DNA of 64,000 bases from JADKAV01 sp037046735 (GTDB lineage Bacteria; Actinomycetota; Actinomycetes; S36-B12; UBA10799), in assembly GCA_037046735.1 (NCBI GenBank), contig JBAOHC010000029.1, positions 186,001 through 250,000 of the forward strand, given 5' to 3'. The number at the start of each line of letters is the position of its first letter. Position 1 is the first letter of the stretch. The notes below the pieces were generated by a model. That model saw nothing but the letters and a program-made list of their open reading frames with translations, did no database searches and was not told the DNA's origin. The position numbers were made by a program, and so were the translations under genes. Positions 26,192-38,125 of this stretch are shown here, in pieces.

Positions 26192-26686
26192 CTACACCCC
26201 GATCGGTGCCGTCCTCGCGTTCGTCGCCTTGATCAGATCATCAGGCTTGAGTTCGATGTCCAGGCCACGCTTTCCGCCCGAGACGAAGATGGTGCCGAAA
26301 GTCACCGCTCTGTCATCCAGGACAGTCGGCAGCGCCTTGCGCTGGCCCACGGGGGAGACACCACCCAAGACGTAGCCGGTGGTCTTCTCGACGGCTTTGG
26401 GGTCGGCCATCGCCGCCTTCTTCCCACCCACGGCGGCGGCCAGTGCCTTGAGGTTCAGTTGACCGCTGACCGGCACAATACCCACGACCAACTGACCATC
26501 CACCTCCACGACCAGCGTTTTGAAAACCCGCTCCGGGTCCAAGCGCAACGCGGCGGCCGCCTCGTCGCCGTAGGCGGTCTCGTCCGGATCATGGTGGTAT
26601 TCATGAATCGCGAAGGCGATGCTGGCCTCCCGCAGCGCCACCATTGCCGGGGTGGAGGCACGATCGTCCTTCTTGCGCTTGGCCAC
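26192..26686 (-). CDS. Cys-tRNA(Pro)/Cys-tRNA(Cys) deacylase, YbaK/EbsC family
   Basis: This 164-residue editing protein is expected to hydrolyse mischarged aminoacyl-tRNA, classically Cys-tRNA(Pro). Motifs typical of YbaK are KTLVVEVDGQLVVGIVPV, LNLKALAAAVG, TGYVLGGVSPVGQRK and FVSGGKRGLDIEL. The conserved lysine lies in VFKTLVV. It is transcribed away from hisD with a 44-base divergent gap that must hold both promoters. Confidence 0.88.
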   Translation of the reverse strand: MAKRKKDDRASTPAMVALREASIAFAIHEYHHDPDETAYGDEAAAALRLDPERVFKTLVVEVDGQLVVGIVPVSGQLNLKALAAAVGGKKAAMADPKAVEKTTGYVLGGVSPVGQRKALPTVLDDRAVTFGTIFVSGGKRGLDIELKPDDLIKATNARTAPIGV

Positions 26687-26730
26687 GTCCTCGAACTTAG
26701 CCGCTGAGCAGTGCCGAATACCATTGAGAC

Positions 26731-28011
26731 ATGCTGCGCCGGATCGACCTGACCGCCGATGAGCCGTTCGATGTGCCCCGGGCCCTGCCCGAGGGGGAGT
26801 CGGCCGCGGTCAGCCACATCATTGACGATGTCCGGTCACGAGGTGCCGAAGCGGTGCTGGACTTCGGGCAGCGATTCGACGGGGTGCGTCCAGCGACGCT
26901 GCGAGTCCCGGCCGAGGTGATCGCTGCCGCGGAGGTGAACCTGGACCCGGCCGTCCGTGCGGCACTGCTCACGGCGATCGAGCGTACGACGACCGTCCAC
27001 ACTGATCAGCTCCCGGAGCCGCGCACGACGCAACTGGGACCCGGCGCGATCGTGCGCCAAACGTGGCGACCCGTTCGCCGGGTTGGCCTGTACGTCCCAG
27101 GTGGCCGTGCCGTCTACCCCTCCAGTGTTGTCATGAACGTGGTTCCAGCCCGGGTGGCTGGCGTCGAGTCGATGGCCGTCGTCAGCCCGCCGCAGATCGA
27201 CAACGACGGCTGGCCCCACCCCACGATCCTGGCCGCGTGTGCGCTGCTGGGGATCGATGAGGTGTACGCCGCCGGCGGGGCACAAGCCGTGGCGATGCTC
27301 GCGCTGGGAGTGCAGGGTGTGCCAGCGGTGAACGTCATCACCGGACCGGGGAACATCTACGTGACCGAGGCCAAACGGCTGCTACGCGGCAGTGTCGGCA
27401 TCGACAGCGAGGCGGGTCCCACGGAGATCGCGATCGTCGCCGACGACACTGCCGATGCCGCTCTGGTGGCCGCCGACCTCATCTCCCAAGCCGAGCACGA
27501 TGTCGTTGCGGCGTCCGTGCTGATCACGGACAGTCGCGAACTCGTCGATGCGGTGGACGCTGAGTTGGCCGTGCAGGTGGCCGCCACCAAACACTCGGAA
27601 CGGATCGAGATCGCCTTGTCCGGCCGGCAGAGTGCCGCGGTGATCACCTCCGGTCTCGAGCAGTCCCTGGCCTGTGCCGATACCTACGCCGCGGAGCATT
27701 TGGAGATCCACACCCGCGACGCCGCCCAGGATGCCGCTCGCATCAGCAATGCGGGGGCGATCTTCGTCGGGCCTCACAGCCCCGTGTCGCTGGGCGACTA
27801 CCTGGCCGGGTCCAATCACGTCTTGCCGACGGCGGGGTGTGCCTGCCACTCCAGTGGTTTGAACGTCACCACCTTCCTGCGCAGCGTCCAGGTCATCGAA
27901 TACGACGCCGCGGCCCTCGAGCAGGTCACCGACCAGGTACTCGCGCTGGCGATCGCCGAAGACCTGCCGGCGCACGGTCGCGCCGTCACGATCCGCCGGG
28001 AACGCCCGTGA
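26731..28011 (+). CDS. hisD: Histidinol dehydrogenase HisD
   Basis: HisD is the NAD- and zinc-dependent enzyme that oxidises L-histidinol to L-histidine in two steps. The 426-residue protein shows RVGLYVPGGRAVYPSSVVMN, GPGNIYVTEAKR, DSEAGPTEIAIVAD, DLISQAEHD, YAAEHLEI and GDYLAGSNHVLPT, which contain the metal and catalytic residues. It opens the his operon; the stop overlaps hisC (GTGA). Confidence 0.97.
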   Translation: MLRRIDLTADEPFDVPRALPEGESAAVSHIIDDVRSRGAEAVLDFGQRFDGVRPATLRVPAEVIAAAEVNLDPAVRAALLTAIERTTTVHTDQLPEPRTTQLGPGAIVRQTWRPVRRVGLYVPGGRAVYPSSVVMNVVPARVAGVESMAVVSPPQIDNDGWPHPTILAACALLGIDEVYAAGGAQAVAMLALGVQGVPAVNVITGPGNIYVTEAKRLLRGSVGIDSEAGPTEIAIVADDTADAALVAADLISQAEHDVVAASVLITDSRELVDAVDAELAVQVAATKHSERIEIALSGRQSAAVITSGLEQSLACADTYAAEHLEIHTRDAAQDAARISNAGAIFVGPHSPVSLGDYLAGSNHVLPTAGCACHSSGLNVTTFLRSVQVIEYDAAALEQVTDQVLALAIAEDLPAHGRAVTIRRERP

Positions 28012-29096
28012 CGGACCTGCCCTTGCGCCCGGAACTCGTGGGGCGCAGCGCTTACGGTGCGCCGCAACTCGACGTTCCAGTGCGGCTGAACACCAACGAG
28101 AACCCCTATCCACCGCCCCCAGAGATGATCGTCGAGATCGGTCGTCGCGTCGCCACCGACCTCAACCGCTACCCAGACCGGGACGCGACTGCGCTACGGG
28201 CCGCTCTTGCCGGCTACCTGAGGACCCAGACCGGCGCGGACCTCACCATCGACCAGATCTGGGCCGCTAACGGGTCCAACGAGATCCTGCAACAGATCCT
28301 GCAGGCCTTCGGCGGCCCGGACCGGCTCGCACTGGGTTTCACGCCCGGGTACACGATGCACGAACTGATCAGCCGGGGGACGGGGACACGCTTTGTTGGT
28401 GTGTCGCGCGCCGGCCTGGATCTGCCGGCCGACACGATCGTTGCCGCGGTCCGTGCGCACCGCCCAGATGTGCTCTTCCTCTGCAGCCCGAACAACCCGA
28501 CCGGCGGTTCGCTGCCGCTGGCCGCGATTGCGGCCGCCTACGATGCGGTGGCCGAGACCGATCGGGGGGTCGTGGTGGTCGATGAGGCCTACGGTGAATT
28601 CGCGAGTGTCCCCAGTGCGGTGCACCTGTTGCCAGGGCGCCCGCGGTTGCTCGTCAGCCGCACCATGAGCAAGGCTTTCGCCTTCGCCGGGGCCCGGGTC
28701 GGATACTTGACCGCTGACCCCGCGGTGATCGAGGCACTGCTGCTGGTGCGCCTGCCGTACCACTTGTCCGCGCTTACACAGGAAGCTGCAATCGTGGCCG
28801 TGGAGTATGCCGGACGCCTCGGGGATCAGGTCGCCCGGCTGAAGGCCACCCGCGATGACTTCATCACCGCCGCGACTGCGCAAGGCTGGCGATGTCCCGA
28901 CTCCGATGCCAATTTCCTGCTGATCGGGCCTTTCAGCGACACCACAGCCGCTTGGCAGCGACTCCTCGATGCCGGGATCCTCGTCCGCGACGTCGGTCTA
29001 GACCTCTGGTTGAGGGTCACCGTCGGCACACCAGCGGACATGCAGACTCTTCTTGATCAGTTACCGACCCTTATCGATCTCAGGGAGTCCCCATGA
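28008..29096 (+). CDS. hisC: Histidinol-phosphate aminotransferase HisC
   Basis: HisC is the PLP-dependent fold-type I aminotransferase that forms histidinol phosphate from imidazole acetol phosphate. Motifs are LNTNENPYPPP at the N terminus, ANGSNEIL, SPNNPTGG, VVDEAYGEF and the PLP-lysine segment RTMSKAFAFAGARVGY. The GTG at 28008 overlaps hisD and gives 362 residues. The stop overlaps hisB (ATGA). Confidence 0.96.
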   Translation: MTDLPLRPELVGRSAYGAPQLDVPVRLNTNENPYPPPPEMIVEIGRRVATDLNRYPDRDATALRAALAGYLRTQTGADLTIDQIWAANGSNEILQQILQAFGGPDRLALGFTPGYTMHELISRGTGTRFVGVSRAGLDLPADTIVAAVRAHRPDVLFLCSPNNPTGGSLPLAAIAAAYDAVAETDRGVVVVDEAYGEFASVPSAVHLLPGRPRLLVSRTMSKAFAFAGARVGYLTADPAVIEALLLVRLPYHLSALTQEAAIVAVEYAGRLGDQVARLKATRDDFITAATAQGWRCPDSDANFLLIGPFSDTTAAWQRLLDAGILVRDVGLDLWLRVTVGTPADMQTLLDQLPTLIDLRESP

Positions 29097-29686
29097 GCCG
29101 TACCGCCCGCGTCGCGCGCACCACGAAGGAGAGCGACGTTCTCGTCGAACTCGATGTCGACGGCACTGGTCAAGCTGACATCAGCACTGGGGTGCCCTTC
29201 TTCGACCACATGCTTGACCAGGTCGCCCGGCACGGCGGCCTGAACCTGACCGTGCGCACCAAGGGTGACCTTGAGGTCGACGCCCACCACACGGTCGAGG
29301 ACACCTCCCTGGCGTTCGGACAGGCACTGCGGGAAGCACTCGGGGACAAGGTCGGGGTGCAGCGCTACGGCAACGCCATGATCCCCTTGGACGAGGCGCT
29401 GGCGTTGTGCGTCGTGGACCTGTCGGGCCGGCCCTACCTGGTGCATGAGGAACCGGAGTTGATCGAGCTCATCGGCACCTACGACACAACACTGACCCGG
29501 CACATCTTCGAGTCGATCGTGGCCACGGCGAACATGACTGTGCACGTGAAGGTGATGTCGGGGCGCAACGCCCACCACATCGTCGAGGCGCAGTTCAAAG
29601 CGTTCGCGCGCGCACTGCGGCAGGCGGTCGCCCTCGACCCGAGGGTGGTCGGGGTGCCGTCCACCAAGGGCACGTTGGGCTCATGA
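29093..29686 (+). CDS. hisB: Imidazoleglycerol-phosphate dehydratase HisB
   Basis: HisB is a manganese enzyme that dehydrates imidazoleglycerol phosphate. The 197-residue length is that of the monofunctional form. The metal-binding motifs are GVPFFDHMLDQVARHG, EVDAHHTVEDT, GRNAHHIVEAQFKA and DLSGRPYLV. ATGA overlaps on both sides (with hisC and hisH) point to tight translational coupling. Confidence 0.97.
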   Translation: MSRTARVARTTKESDVLVELDVDGTGQADISTGVPFFDHMLDQVARHGGLNLTVRTKGDLEVDAHHTVEDTSLAFGQALREALGDKVGVQRYGNAMIPLDEALALCVVDLSGRPYLVHEEPELIELIGTYDTTLTRHIFESIVATANMTVHVKVMSGRNAHHIVEAQFKAFARALRQAVALDPRVVGVPSTKGTLGS

Positions 29687-30315
29687 CCAAGGTCGTCGTC
29701 CTTGACTACGGGTCGGGGAATCTCCGCTCGGCCCAGCGGGCTCTCGAAGCCGCTGGCGCGCAGGTGACGGTCACCGCCAATGCCGAACTGGCGGCTGCCG
29801 CCGACGGCCTGGTGGTCCCCGGTGTGGGCGCATTCGAGTCCTGCATGCGGGGTCTGCGCGCCGTCAATGGGCCTCGGATCATCGAGCGTCGCCTGGCCGG
29901 TGGGCGGCCGGTGCTAGGGATCTGCGTTGGGATGCAGGTGATGTTCGAAGCCGGGCAGGAGCACGGTCTGGTCACCGCAGGGGTCGGTCAGTGGCCGGGT
30001 CGAGTTGAACAGCTCCGCGCGCCGATCCTTCCCCATATGGGATGGAACACGGTGGCCCCGCCCTCCGACAGCGTCCTGTTCGCCGGGCTGGAGGACGAGC
30101 GCTTCTACTTCGTGCACTCGTATGCTGCACTGTCGCTGGACATGCCCGACTTCGGCAGCCGTACAGTCGCCCCGCCCAGGGTCACGTGGACCGAGTACGG
30201 AGGTGCCTTCATCTCGGCGGTGGAGAACGGGTCGTTATGTGCCACGCAATTCCATCCCGAGAAGAGCGGTGAGGCTGGGATCGAGCTGCTGCGCAACTGG
30301 CTGGGTTCGCTGTAG
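29683..30315 (+). CDS. hisH: Imidazole glycerol phosphate synthase glutaminase subunit HisH
   Basis: HisH is the class I glutamine amidotransferase subunit that supplies ammonia to HisF. The nucleophile cysteine lies in PVLGICVGMQVMFE. The catalytic histidine and glutamate lie in CATQFHPEKSGEAG, and the start YGSGNLRSAQRALE is typical. The length is 210 residues. HisH needs HisF, but hisA/priA and hisF are not next in line. The operon ends here and a thioredoxin gene follows after 80 bases. Confidence 0.96.
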   Translation: MTKVVVLDYGSGNLRSAQRALEAAGAQVTVTANAELAAAADGLVVPGVGAFESCMRGLRAVNGPRIIERRLAGGRPVLGICVGMQVMFEAGQEHGLVTAGVGQWPGRVEQLRAPILPHMGWNTVAPPSDSVLFAGLEDERFYFVHSYAALSLDMPDFGSRTVAPPRVTWTEYGGAFISAVENGSLCATQFHPEKSGEAGIELLRNWLGSL

Positions 30316-30343
30316 AAGCGACTGCGCAATACGTGGGAATACT

Positions 30344-30381
30344 CGCCGCTCATGCGGCGTTCACATACCCGTAGAGGGTAT
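30344..30381 (+). promoter_or_regulatory. Two short stem-loops between hisH and the thioredoxin gene
   Basis: Stem 1 is cgccgc/gcggcg (30344-30359, loop tcat). Stem 2 is ataccc/gggtat (30365-30381, loop gtaga). Stem 2 ends just before the ribosome site aaggag of the thioredoxin gene. The pair may attenuate read-through from the his operon or affect thioredoxin translation. Confidence 0.35.
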
Positions 30382-30395
30382 TCAAGGAGAGACTC

Positions 30396-30761
30396 ATGGC
30401 AACCGTAGACCTGACCGCTGAGACATTCATGACCACCATCGAGAGCAACGACATCGTGCTCGTCGACTGGTGGGCCGCCTGGTGTGGGCCGTGCCGGATG
30501 TTCGCCCCGGTGTTCGAGAAGGCGAGCGAGGAGCATTCCGACGTGGTGTTCGGCAAAGTGGACACTGAGGCCGAGCAGGCATTGGCTGCCCAGGCGCAGA
30601 TCAGCTCCATCCCGACACTGATGATCTTCCGGCAGGGTGTCCTGCTGTTCTCCCAGCCCGGCGCGCTACCCGCGGCCGCCCTCGAGGACATCATCAGCCA
30701 GGCGAAGGCCCTGGACATGGAGAAGGTTCGCGAAGAGATCGCCGAGCAGCAGAACGCCTAA
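30396..30761 (+). CDS. trxA: Thioredoxin
   Basis: This 121-residue cytoplasmic thioredoxin-fold protein has the redox motif WWAAWCGPCRMFAPV, identical to classical thioredoxins. VDTEAEQALAAQAQ, the cis-proline segment SSIPTLMIF, and QPGALPAAALEDII follow. It reduces disulfides using thioredoxin reductase, which is not in this window. The start is supported by caaggag seven bases upstream. The symbol is by family only, since several thioredoxins usually exist per genome. Confidence 0.88.
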   Translation: MATVDLTAETFMTTIESNDIVLVDWWAAWCGPCRMFAPVFEKASEEHSDVVFGKVDTEAEQALAAQAQISSIPTLMIFRQGVLLFSQPGALPAAALEDIISQAKALDMEKVREEIAEQQNA

Positions 30762-30866
30762 GCCGGGTTCACCCGCTGCCGCAGTCGAAGGGTCCGGGGG
30801 CTCACTCCTGGGTCCCCGCGTGGCACTGACCGCCCCGAGCGACCACCGCACATAGAGTGGTGGATC

Positions 30867-31163
30867 GTGGCAGATGTCGAGTTCCGCAGCGATGTGACCG
30901 TCGAACTTGTCCGGGCGGCTGCCCAGGACGCCGATGTGCTGTTCGCTGCCCGAGTATCCACCAAGGGTGAGCACTCGCTGGAGGACGTCGGCGGTGACGC
31001 GCAACGATCCCAGGGGTTGATCAATTACCTGATGCGCGATCGGCACGGCTCCCCGTTCGAGCACAACTCGATGACGTTCTTCGTCAGCGCGCCCATTTTC
31101 GTGTTCCGGGAATTCATGCGTCACCGCATGGCCTCCTACAACGAGGATTACTTAGCCGCTTAG
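30867..31163 (+). pseudogene. thyX: thyX 5' part, flavin-dependent thymidylate synthase split by the island
   Basis: ThyX makes dTMP from dUMP using FAD and methylene-tetrahydrofolate. This fragment reads normally for 93 residues (DADVLFAARVSTKGEHSLED, HGSPFEHNSMTFFVSAPIFV, FREFMRHRMASYNE). It then runs four-odd codons into island DNA and stops at TAG (31161). The break falls inside the ThyX RHR-x7-S signature. Joining to the fragment at 44044 across the shared aacgagga restores EESGRYRELQPV and a full 238-residue enzyme. The GTG start has a -10-like tagagt 10 bases upstream, suggesting a leaderless transcript. As it stands it cannot make active ThyX. Confidence 0.95.
31140..31147 (+). repeat. 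Left attachment core (attL), aacgagga
   Basis: This 8-base sequence is present once at each island edge (second copy 44044-44051), encoding Asn-Glu plus two bases in thyX. Bases outside each copy are thyX and bases inside are unrelated. This is the expected result of site-specific integration by a tyrosine recombinase. Confidence 0.85.
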
Positions 31164-31294
31164 TTCCGTATCTTTCGTTTCACTCTATCGGCAAGTTCTG
31201 CGGCCTGGGGTTGACAGGTTCCCTGAGTGACTGCATCTCTCCGGTTCCCATGGACCGGACACTCGGGCTGGCCGATGGAAGCGCCCGCCACGTC

Positions 31295-32157
31295 TTACGG
31301 TGTCTGCGATGAGCGGGGTCGCCGCTTTCCGAGGCGATGGAGCGAGTCGGGCGTCACCGTCTGCAGCAGGGCGGGCAGTGGTCCAGCGTTGCTGGCGGGC
31401 CAACGGTCAGCCTTCGGGAGTAGGCGGTCAGCGAGTCGTTGAGTCCATTGACCTATCCGTTCATCTTCCCCGTTGAACTGGGGTTCGACACCTGCTCGAA
31501 GTTCCGCGTAGCGGCGTAGCACGAAGGCGTAGACATCAGCGATCCGAATCATGCCGACGAGGTCGGACTTGACGGACATGGGGGTTTCGACGATGCAAGA
31601 TTCGGTTTTCGGGCCTCTGTACTCGCGGACTTCAGTAGGTTGTCGCAGCAGGTACGTGGTGAGGTGATCGTTACCTCGGTGTTGGTCGAACAGGAAGAGC
31701 GTGTCGCCCTTGCGTCCATCCTTCTTGCCTTGATGCCTTTCGGCTTGAAGGACGCAGTGGAGGGCGGCTATCGCTCTCTCATCTGGTCTAGGTTTCATGA
31801 ACCCAAAGGCGTCGGCGTTGAACTGCCCTTTCTCAACGGCACCGAGGAGCAGACTGTGTTTGCGTTCGACAGCGAACTCCACGATGTTGTCTATGATCGC
31901 GACTCGCTCATCAGGGTTGACCTTGTGCCACTTCCCCTTGCCCGCGTATAGGTCCGCCCCTTTGAACTCCTGAAGGCCGGGCTTGGCCGTGTCGCTTGCG
32001 GTCGCCAGCAGTCGGTTGAACAGGTCGCTGGAACGCCCGCGTCTGGGCCGGCAACGAGCAGTCCAACGACCGTCACGACAGTGCTCTTGTCGTCCGTGCC
32101 GGACTCGTCCAGGTATGCGATGTACACCGGTTCCCCCCTCGCCAGTCTGAGTGTCAT
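31295..32157 (-). pseudogene. DUF3800 protein gene, frameshifted
   Basis: The N terminus, starting at ATG 32157, reads MTLRLARGEPVYIAYLDESG, the typical DUF3800 opening with its Asp-Glu. Around 32040 the frame shifts. The C-terminal part continues in another frame from about 31882 to 31295 (ERKHSLLLGAVEKGQF, LFLFDQHRGND, MSVKSDLVGMIRIADVYAFV). The intact product would be about 287 residues. DUF3800 proteins have no settled function; they are often carried on islands and near restriction systems. The gene is 65 bases downstream of hsdR and could be its fourth operon member. Confidence 0.72.
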
Positions 32158-32222
32158 CTTCTTGTTCGATGAGATCACACAGTAAGGGGAGAAGGGGACA
32201 AGTGAGCGCTGTGGCTCGCGTT

Positions 32223-35200
32223 TCAGGCTGGCACCATGTCGTCGTCCAGCGCGGCGATCACTTCTGCCTGCTGAAGGATCAGTTCGGTTGCCTGCGGGGG
32301 CCTTGTCCGGCGGGTAGCCGTGCTTGAGCAGCAGCCGTTTGATCGTGGAGCGCAGCTTCGCGCGGACTTGCTCCTTGACTGCCCAGTCGGTCTTGGCGTC
32401 GCGGCGGACGATCTCGGTGAGTTCGTGGGCGATCTGCTTCATCGCGTCGTCCTGCAGTGCTTCGACGGCGGATTCGTTGGTTCGCAGGGCGTCGTAGAAG
32501 GCGAGTTCGTTGTCGGTCGAGTCCGGTCTGCTGCCCGCGGTCGCGTTCGGCGGTCAACGCTTGGGCGAGTCGGACGAGTTCGGCCACGACGGCGGCGGTG
32601 TCGAGGCTGCGGTTCTGGTAGCGGAGCAGGGATTCGTTCAGCATCTCGGAGAATTCGCGGCCCTTGACGATGTTGCGCTTGGCGATGGCCTTGATCTCCG
32701 GCGTTGAGCAGCCGTTTCAGGGCTTCCATCTGGACGTTGGGCCGGTCGGATTGGGTGATCTTCTTGACGAAGGCGTCGTCGATCAGGGAGATGTCGGGCG
32801 TTCGACAGTCCCAGCCTCGGCGTAGATGTCGACCACGCCGGTGCCGGTCATGTTCTCCGACACGATCTGTCGGATGGCGGTGTCGAGTTCCGCGGCCGTG
32901 TCGTCGCGCCGCGCCCCGCGTTCTCGATCTTGGCGATCGCGGCGCGGACGGCGTCGAAGAACGCGACGTCGTCGCGGATGCGGGTCGCTTCCGGGGTGGC
33001 CGGGACAAGCGTGAAGAACGACCGCAGGCGCTGGGTGTGCGCCACGAACCGCTGCTTGGTCGGCAGCGGCCGCTCTCTTGGTGCACGCCCGCACCCCTTC
33101 AGGGCGTCTTCGGTGTGTCTTGGTCGAGCAGGTACTCCACACAGTCCGTGAGCGGCATGGAGGAACGCCTTGGTCCCCACCGCTGGCCAGCAGGTGCCGC
33201 CAGTCGAAGCCGTGCAGGATGTCGCACACGACGTCGTGTTCCTTGAGCATCTCCGGGATGGCCGTTGACGTCGATGTCCGGCACCGACCTGGTCGTTGTC
33301 CTGGTCGCGCTTGGTGTAGTCGGCGAGCGCGTCTTTGAGGTCTTCGGCGATGCCGATGTAGTCGACGATCAGCCCGGCGGGCTTGTCCTTGAACGTGCGG
33401 TTGACCCGGGTGATGGCCTGCATCAGGGACGCCCCGCGCATCGGCTTGTCGACGTACATGGTCGTGCATCGGCGGGGAGTCGAATCCGGTGAGCCACATG
33501 TCCCGGACGATGACCATCTCCAGCGGGTCGTCGGGGTCTTGGCGCGGGCCTTGAACGCCCGCATCTGCGCTTTGTTGCGGATGTGCGGCTGCAAGTCCTC
33601 GGGGTCGGTAGCCGAGCCGGTCATGACGACCTTTCACCGGCCCGAGGTCGTCGTCGTCGGTCGTGCCAGTCGGGGCGCAGCGCAATGATCTCGTCGTACA
33701 GTGCGACGGCGATCCGCCGCGACATCGTGACGACCATGCACTTGGCCGGCGAGCACGTTCGCGGCGGGCCTCCCAGTGGGCCACGATGTCGCGCGGCCAA
33801 CTCCTCGAGGCGCTTCGTCTGCGCCGACGATGGCCTCGACCCGCGCCCAGCGGGACTTGAGCCGCTCCGCGGCCTCCTCTTCGGTGCCGGAGATGGCGTC
33901 GGCGAACGCGTCGTCGATGTCCGTCGAGCGCGTCGTCGGGCAGTTCGCACCTTCGCCAGCCGCGGCTCGTAGAGCACCTTGACGGTGGCGCCGTCCTCGA
34001 CGGCCTGGGTCAGGTCGTAGGTGTCGATGTAGTCGCCGAACACCTCCGTCGTGGACCGGTCCTTGGCCTCGATGGGCGTGCCGGTGAAGCCGATGAAGGT
34101 GGCGTTCGGCAGTCCGTCGCGCAGGTGGCGGGCGAACCCGTCGATGAAGTCGTAGTTGGACCGGTGCGCCTCGTCCACCATCACCACGATGTTGGCCCGG
34201 TCGGACAGCAGGGGGAACTGGATGCCGGCCTCCCGGTCGTCCTTGGACAGTCCGAACTTCTGGATCGTGGTGAAGACGATCCCGCCGGATTGGCGACCCG
34301 TGAGGAGGTCCTTGAGGTCCTGCCGGGACTCGGCCTGGACCGGAACCTCCGGCAGCGGTGCGCCCGGGCTTGGTCGAGGCGAAGGTCTCCTCGAACAGCT
34401 GGTTGTCCAGGTCGTTGCGGTCGGTGAACACGACGACGGTCGGGTTCTCCATCGCCGGATGGCGCATCACCTTGCCCGCGTACCACGCCATCTCCAGCGA
34501 CTTGCCCGACCCCTGGGTGTGCCACACGATGCCGACGCGGCCGTCGCCCTCGACGGCCTCGATCGTCTCCGTGACGGCCTTGGTGACGGCCCAGTACTGG
34601 TGGTACTTCGCGACCTTCTTCACAGGCCCGGACTTCCTCGCCGGAGAACACGATGAAATTGTGCACCACAGTCCAGGAACACCTCAGGGGCGAGGAAGCC
34701 CTCGACCAGCACCTCGATCTGGGGCACCGACTTCGGCGGCCACGTCTTGCCGTCGATCGTCTTCCACGGCGCGAAGTGGTTCAACCTGCCCGGCAGAACG
34801 TACCCAGCACGGGCCAGGATGCCATCCGAGATCACTACGACCTGGTTCCACGTGAACAGGTCCGGGATCTGGCTCTTGTAGGTCTGGATCTGGTTGTACG
34901 CGCCCCGCATGGTGGCGTTCTCCTCGCCCGGCTTCGCTTCAACTCGAACAGCCCAAGGGCAGCCCGTTGACGAACAGCACCACGTCCGGGCGGCGCTCCT
35001 TCTTCCCCTGGATCGTGAACTGGTTCACCGCCAGCAGGTCGTTGTTGTCCGGGTTCTCCCAGTCGATGAGTCGCGCCCGGACGTGCGTCAGCGCGCCCTC
35101 CGGCATCGCGGTACTCGACCGGCACACCGAACTTCAGCAGCTGGTAGGCCCGCCAGTTCTCCTGGAACACCGACTGCGACTCGGGGCGCAGCACCGTCTT

Positions 35201-35425
35201 GACGGCCTCATCGACCGCATCAGCCGGAAGGTGCGGATTCAACCATGGATGAGAGCCGCCTGCGGAGGCGTCCGATGAGCACAACCTCGCGGTAGTGAGC
35301 GCGCTCTGCACCGGGCATCCCGGGGGCTACATCAGGGCCGTGCAGCGCCTGCCAGCCCTACGCCCGGAACAGCTCCAGGACGTACTCCTCCAACCCCGCC
35401 TCGTTCAGCCAACGCCAGCCTCCCC
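32223..35425 (-). pseudogene. hsdR: Type I restriction enzyme R subunit (HsdR), many frameshifts
   Basis: HsdR is the translocating endonuclease subunit. Nearly the whole protein (about 1060 residues) can be read by switching frames. Recognisable parts are NEAGLEEYVLELF and GWQALHGPDVAPGMPGAERA at the N terminus, FENWRAYQLLKF-like nuclease-domain sequence (QENWRAYQLLKFGVPVEYRD), and Walker A VWHTQGSGKSLEM (34495-34518). Then come MVDEAHRSNYDF (near 34170), FIGFTGTPIEAKD, VRDMWLTGFDSPP, QAITRVNRTFKDKP and the C-terminal KTDWAVKEQVRAKLRSTIKR. An in-frame TAG lies at 35358-35360. Frame changes recur roughly every few hundred bases, for example an extra G in the run at 32296-32300. Start is approximate; it overlaps the hsdS stop. 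Confidence 0.85.
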
Positions 35426-36534
35426 CGGCACTACCCGATAGCCCGACATCAGAGAGGGAAGGAGTTCGTCACGAGTGAGCGGCGAGATCCGCGGCCATCG
35501 ACGCGTAGTGCATGGGCTCGGCGAACAAGAGTGCTGATGGCCGCGCGCTCCTCCGGGCTGGGACAGCAAGCGGACTCATCGGGAACGATGCAACCGGGAC
35601 GGACTGGCATGTCCAGCGCGCTGGCGGCGATCGTGGTGCCGCCCGCGGACGGCGCACTGCATCCAGAAGTCATCGAACTGCTGGTGACCGAACAGAGCTC
35701 GGATGACACGAATGAGGCACGGTAGGACAGCGAACTCGCGGTGAGACACACGCCTCAGGTGCAGATGCCGGGGAAGGCACCAAGTTCGGGTCGAAGGGAA
35801 GTAGGGGCGCAACTAAAAAGAACGGAACGGCTGGCGAAGGACGAACTTGCGCTGAGGATAGTCGAGCAGCACAGATCAGTGGGCACGGGAGGGCCGTTGG
35901 CGAAGGTCAGGGATAGAGAAGTGGTCCAGAGCCCGTCGGGCGGCGACTGCCGAGCAGCACGGACTGCGAACTCAGCGATCGCCACCGCATCGCTCGGGAG
36001 CCCACAAGGCGCAAGAGGGCTGCAGGGCTCTCGCTGCGAAGAAAGCCAAGTCGCGGTTGGTGTCGATGAGGTCGTCGAAGGCACCTAGGACACTGGCGAT
36101 GCGCTGCTGAACAGGAAGGGAGGGAGACTCACCGGCACTGGTCAGGATGTCCGTGTTGAGATTGGCCATGGTAGCGCAACTGAGGCAGCAGCCAGGGTGG
36201 AGGCGGCTGACCCAACAGAGGAAAGCAACGAGGGGACGCGCGCTGCGGCGGACCAAGAGGCACCCCGACCGCAAAGCCACCCGGCCTGCTGAGGGAAGCG
36301 CCGCCTCGTGATGGCCGCGACGTGAGTACACGAGCACCGGGGCGAGGTGGGCGACGAGACTGTCTGCTTTGGCCGACGAGGCGCAGATGCGACCTCGATC
36401 ACTCGACCGTCTCCGATGGTGGGCATTATTACCGGGAGCGTCGGTTGTGTAACGCTCATGTGCAACTGGGAGCCAAAAGGTCCGTCGAATCAGGCGCCGG
36501 CCGCACACAGCGGGCAAGTTCGGTTTCTTCCCGG

Positions 36535-36545
<11 letters not shown>
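35405..36545 (-). pseudogene. hsdS: Type I restriction specificity subunit (HsdS), frameshifted
   Basis: HsdS determines the DNA target of the type I complex. From ATG 36545 (overlapping the hsdM stop) the frame starts MTIDREETELA. The first target-recognition domain then reads, after a shift, DGPFGSQLHMSVTQPTLPVI and GDGRVIEVASA. The central conserved segment is LPVQQRIASVLGAFDDLIDT. The C terminus reads TRDELLPSLMSGYRVVPGEA and stops at 35405. At least four frame changes are needed. The target sequence cannot be predicted from here. Confidence 0.78.

Positions 36546-38125
<1,580 letters not shown>

Noticed and set aside
31140..31163. thyX as a programmed frameshift or a short natural ThyX variant
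   Set aside because: The missing half is found intact 12.9 kb away and the junction bases match exactly, so an insertion explains it fully.
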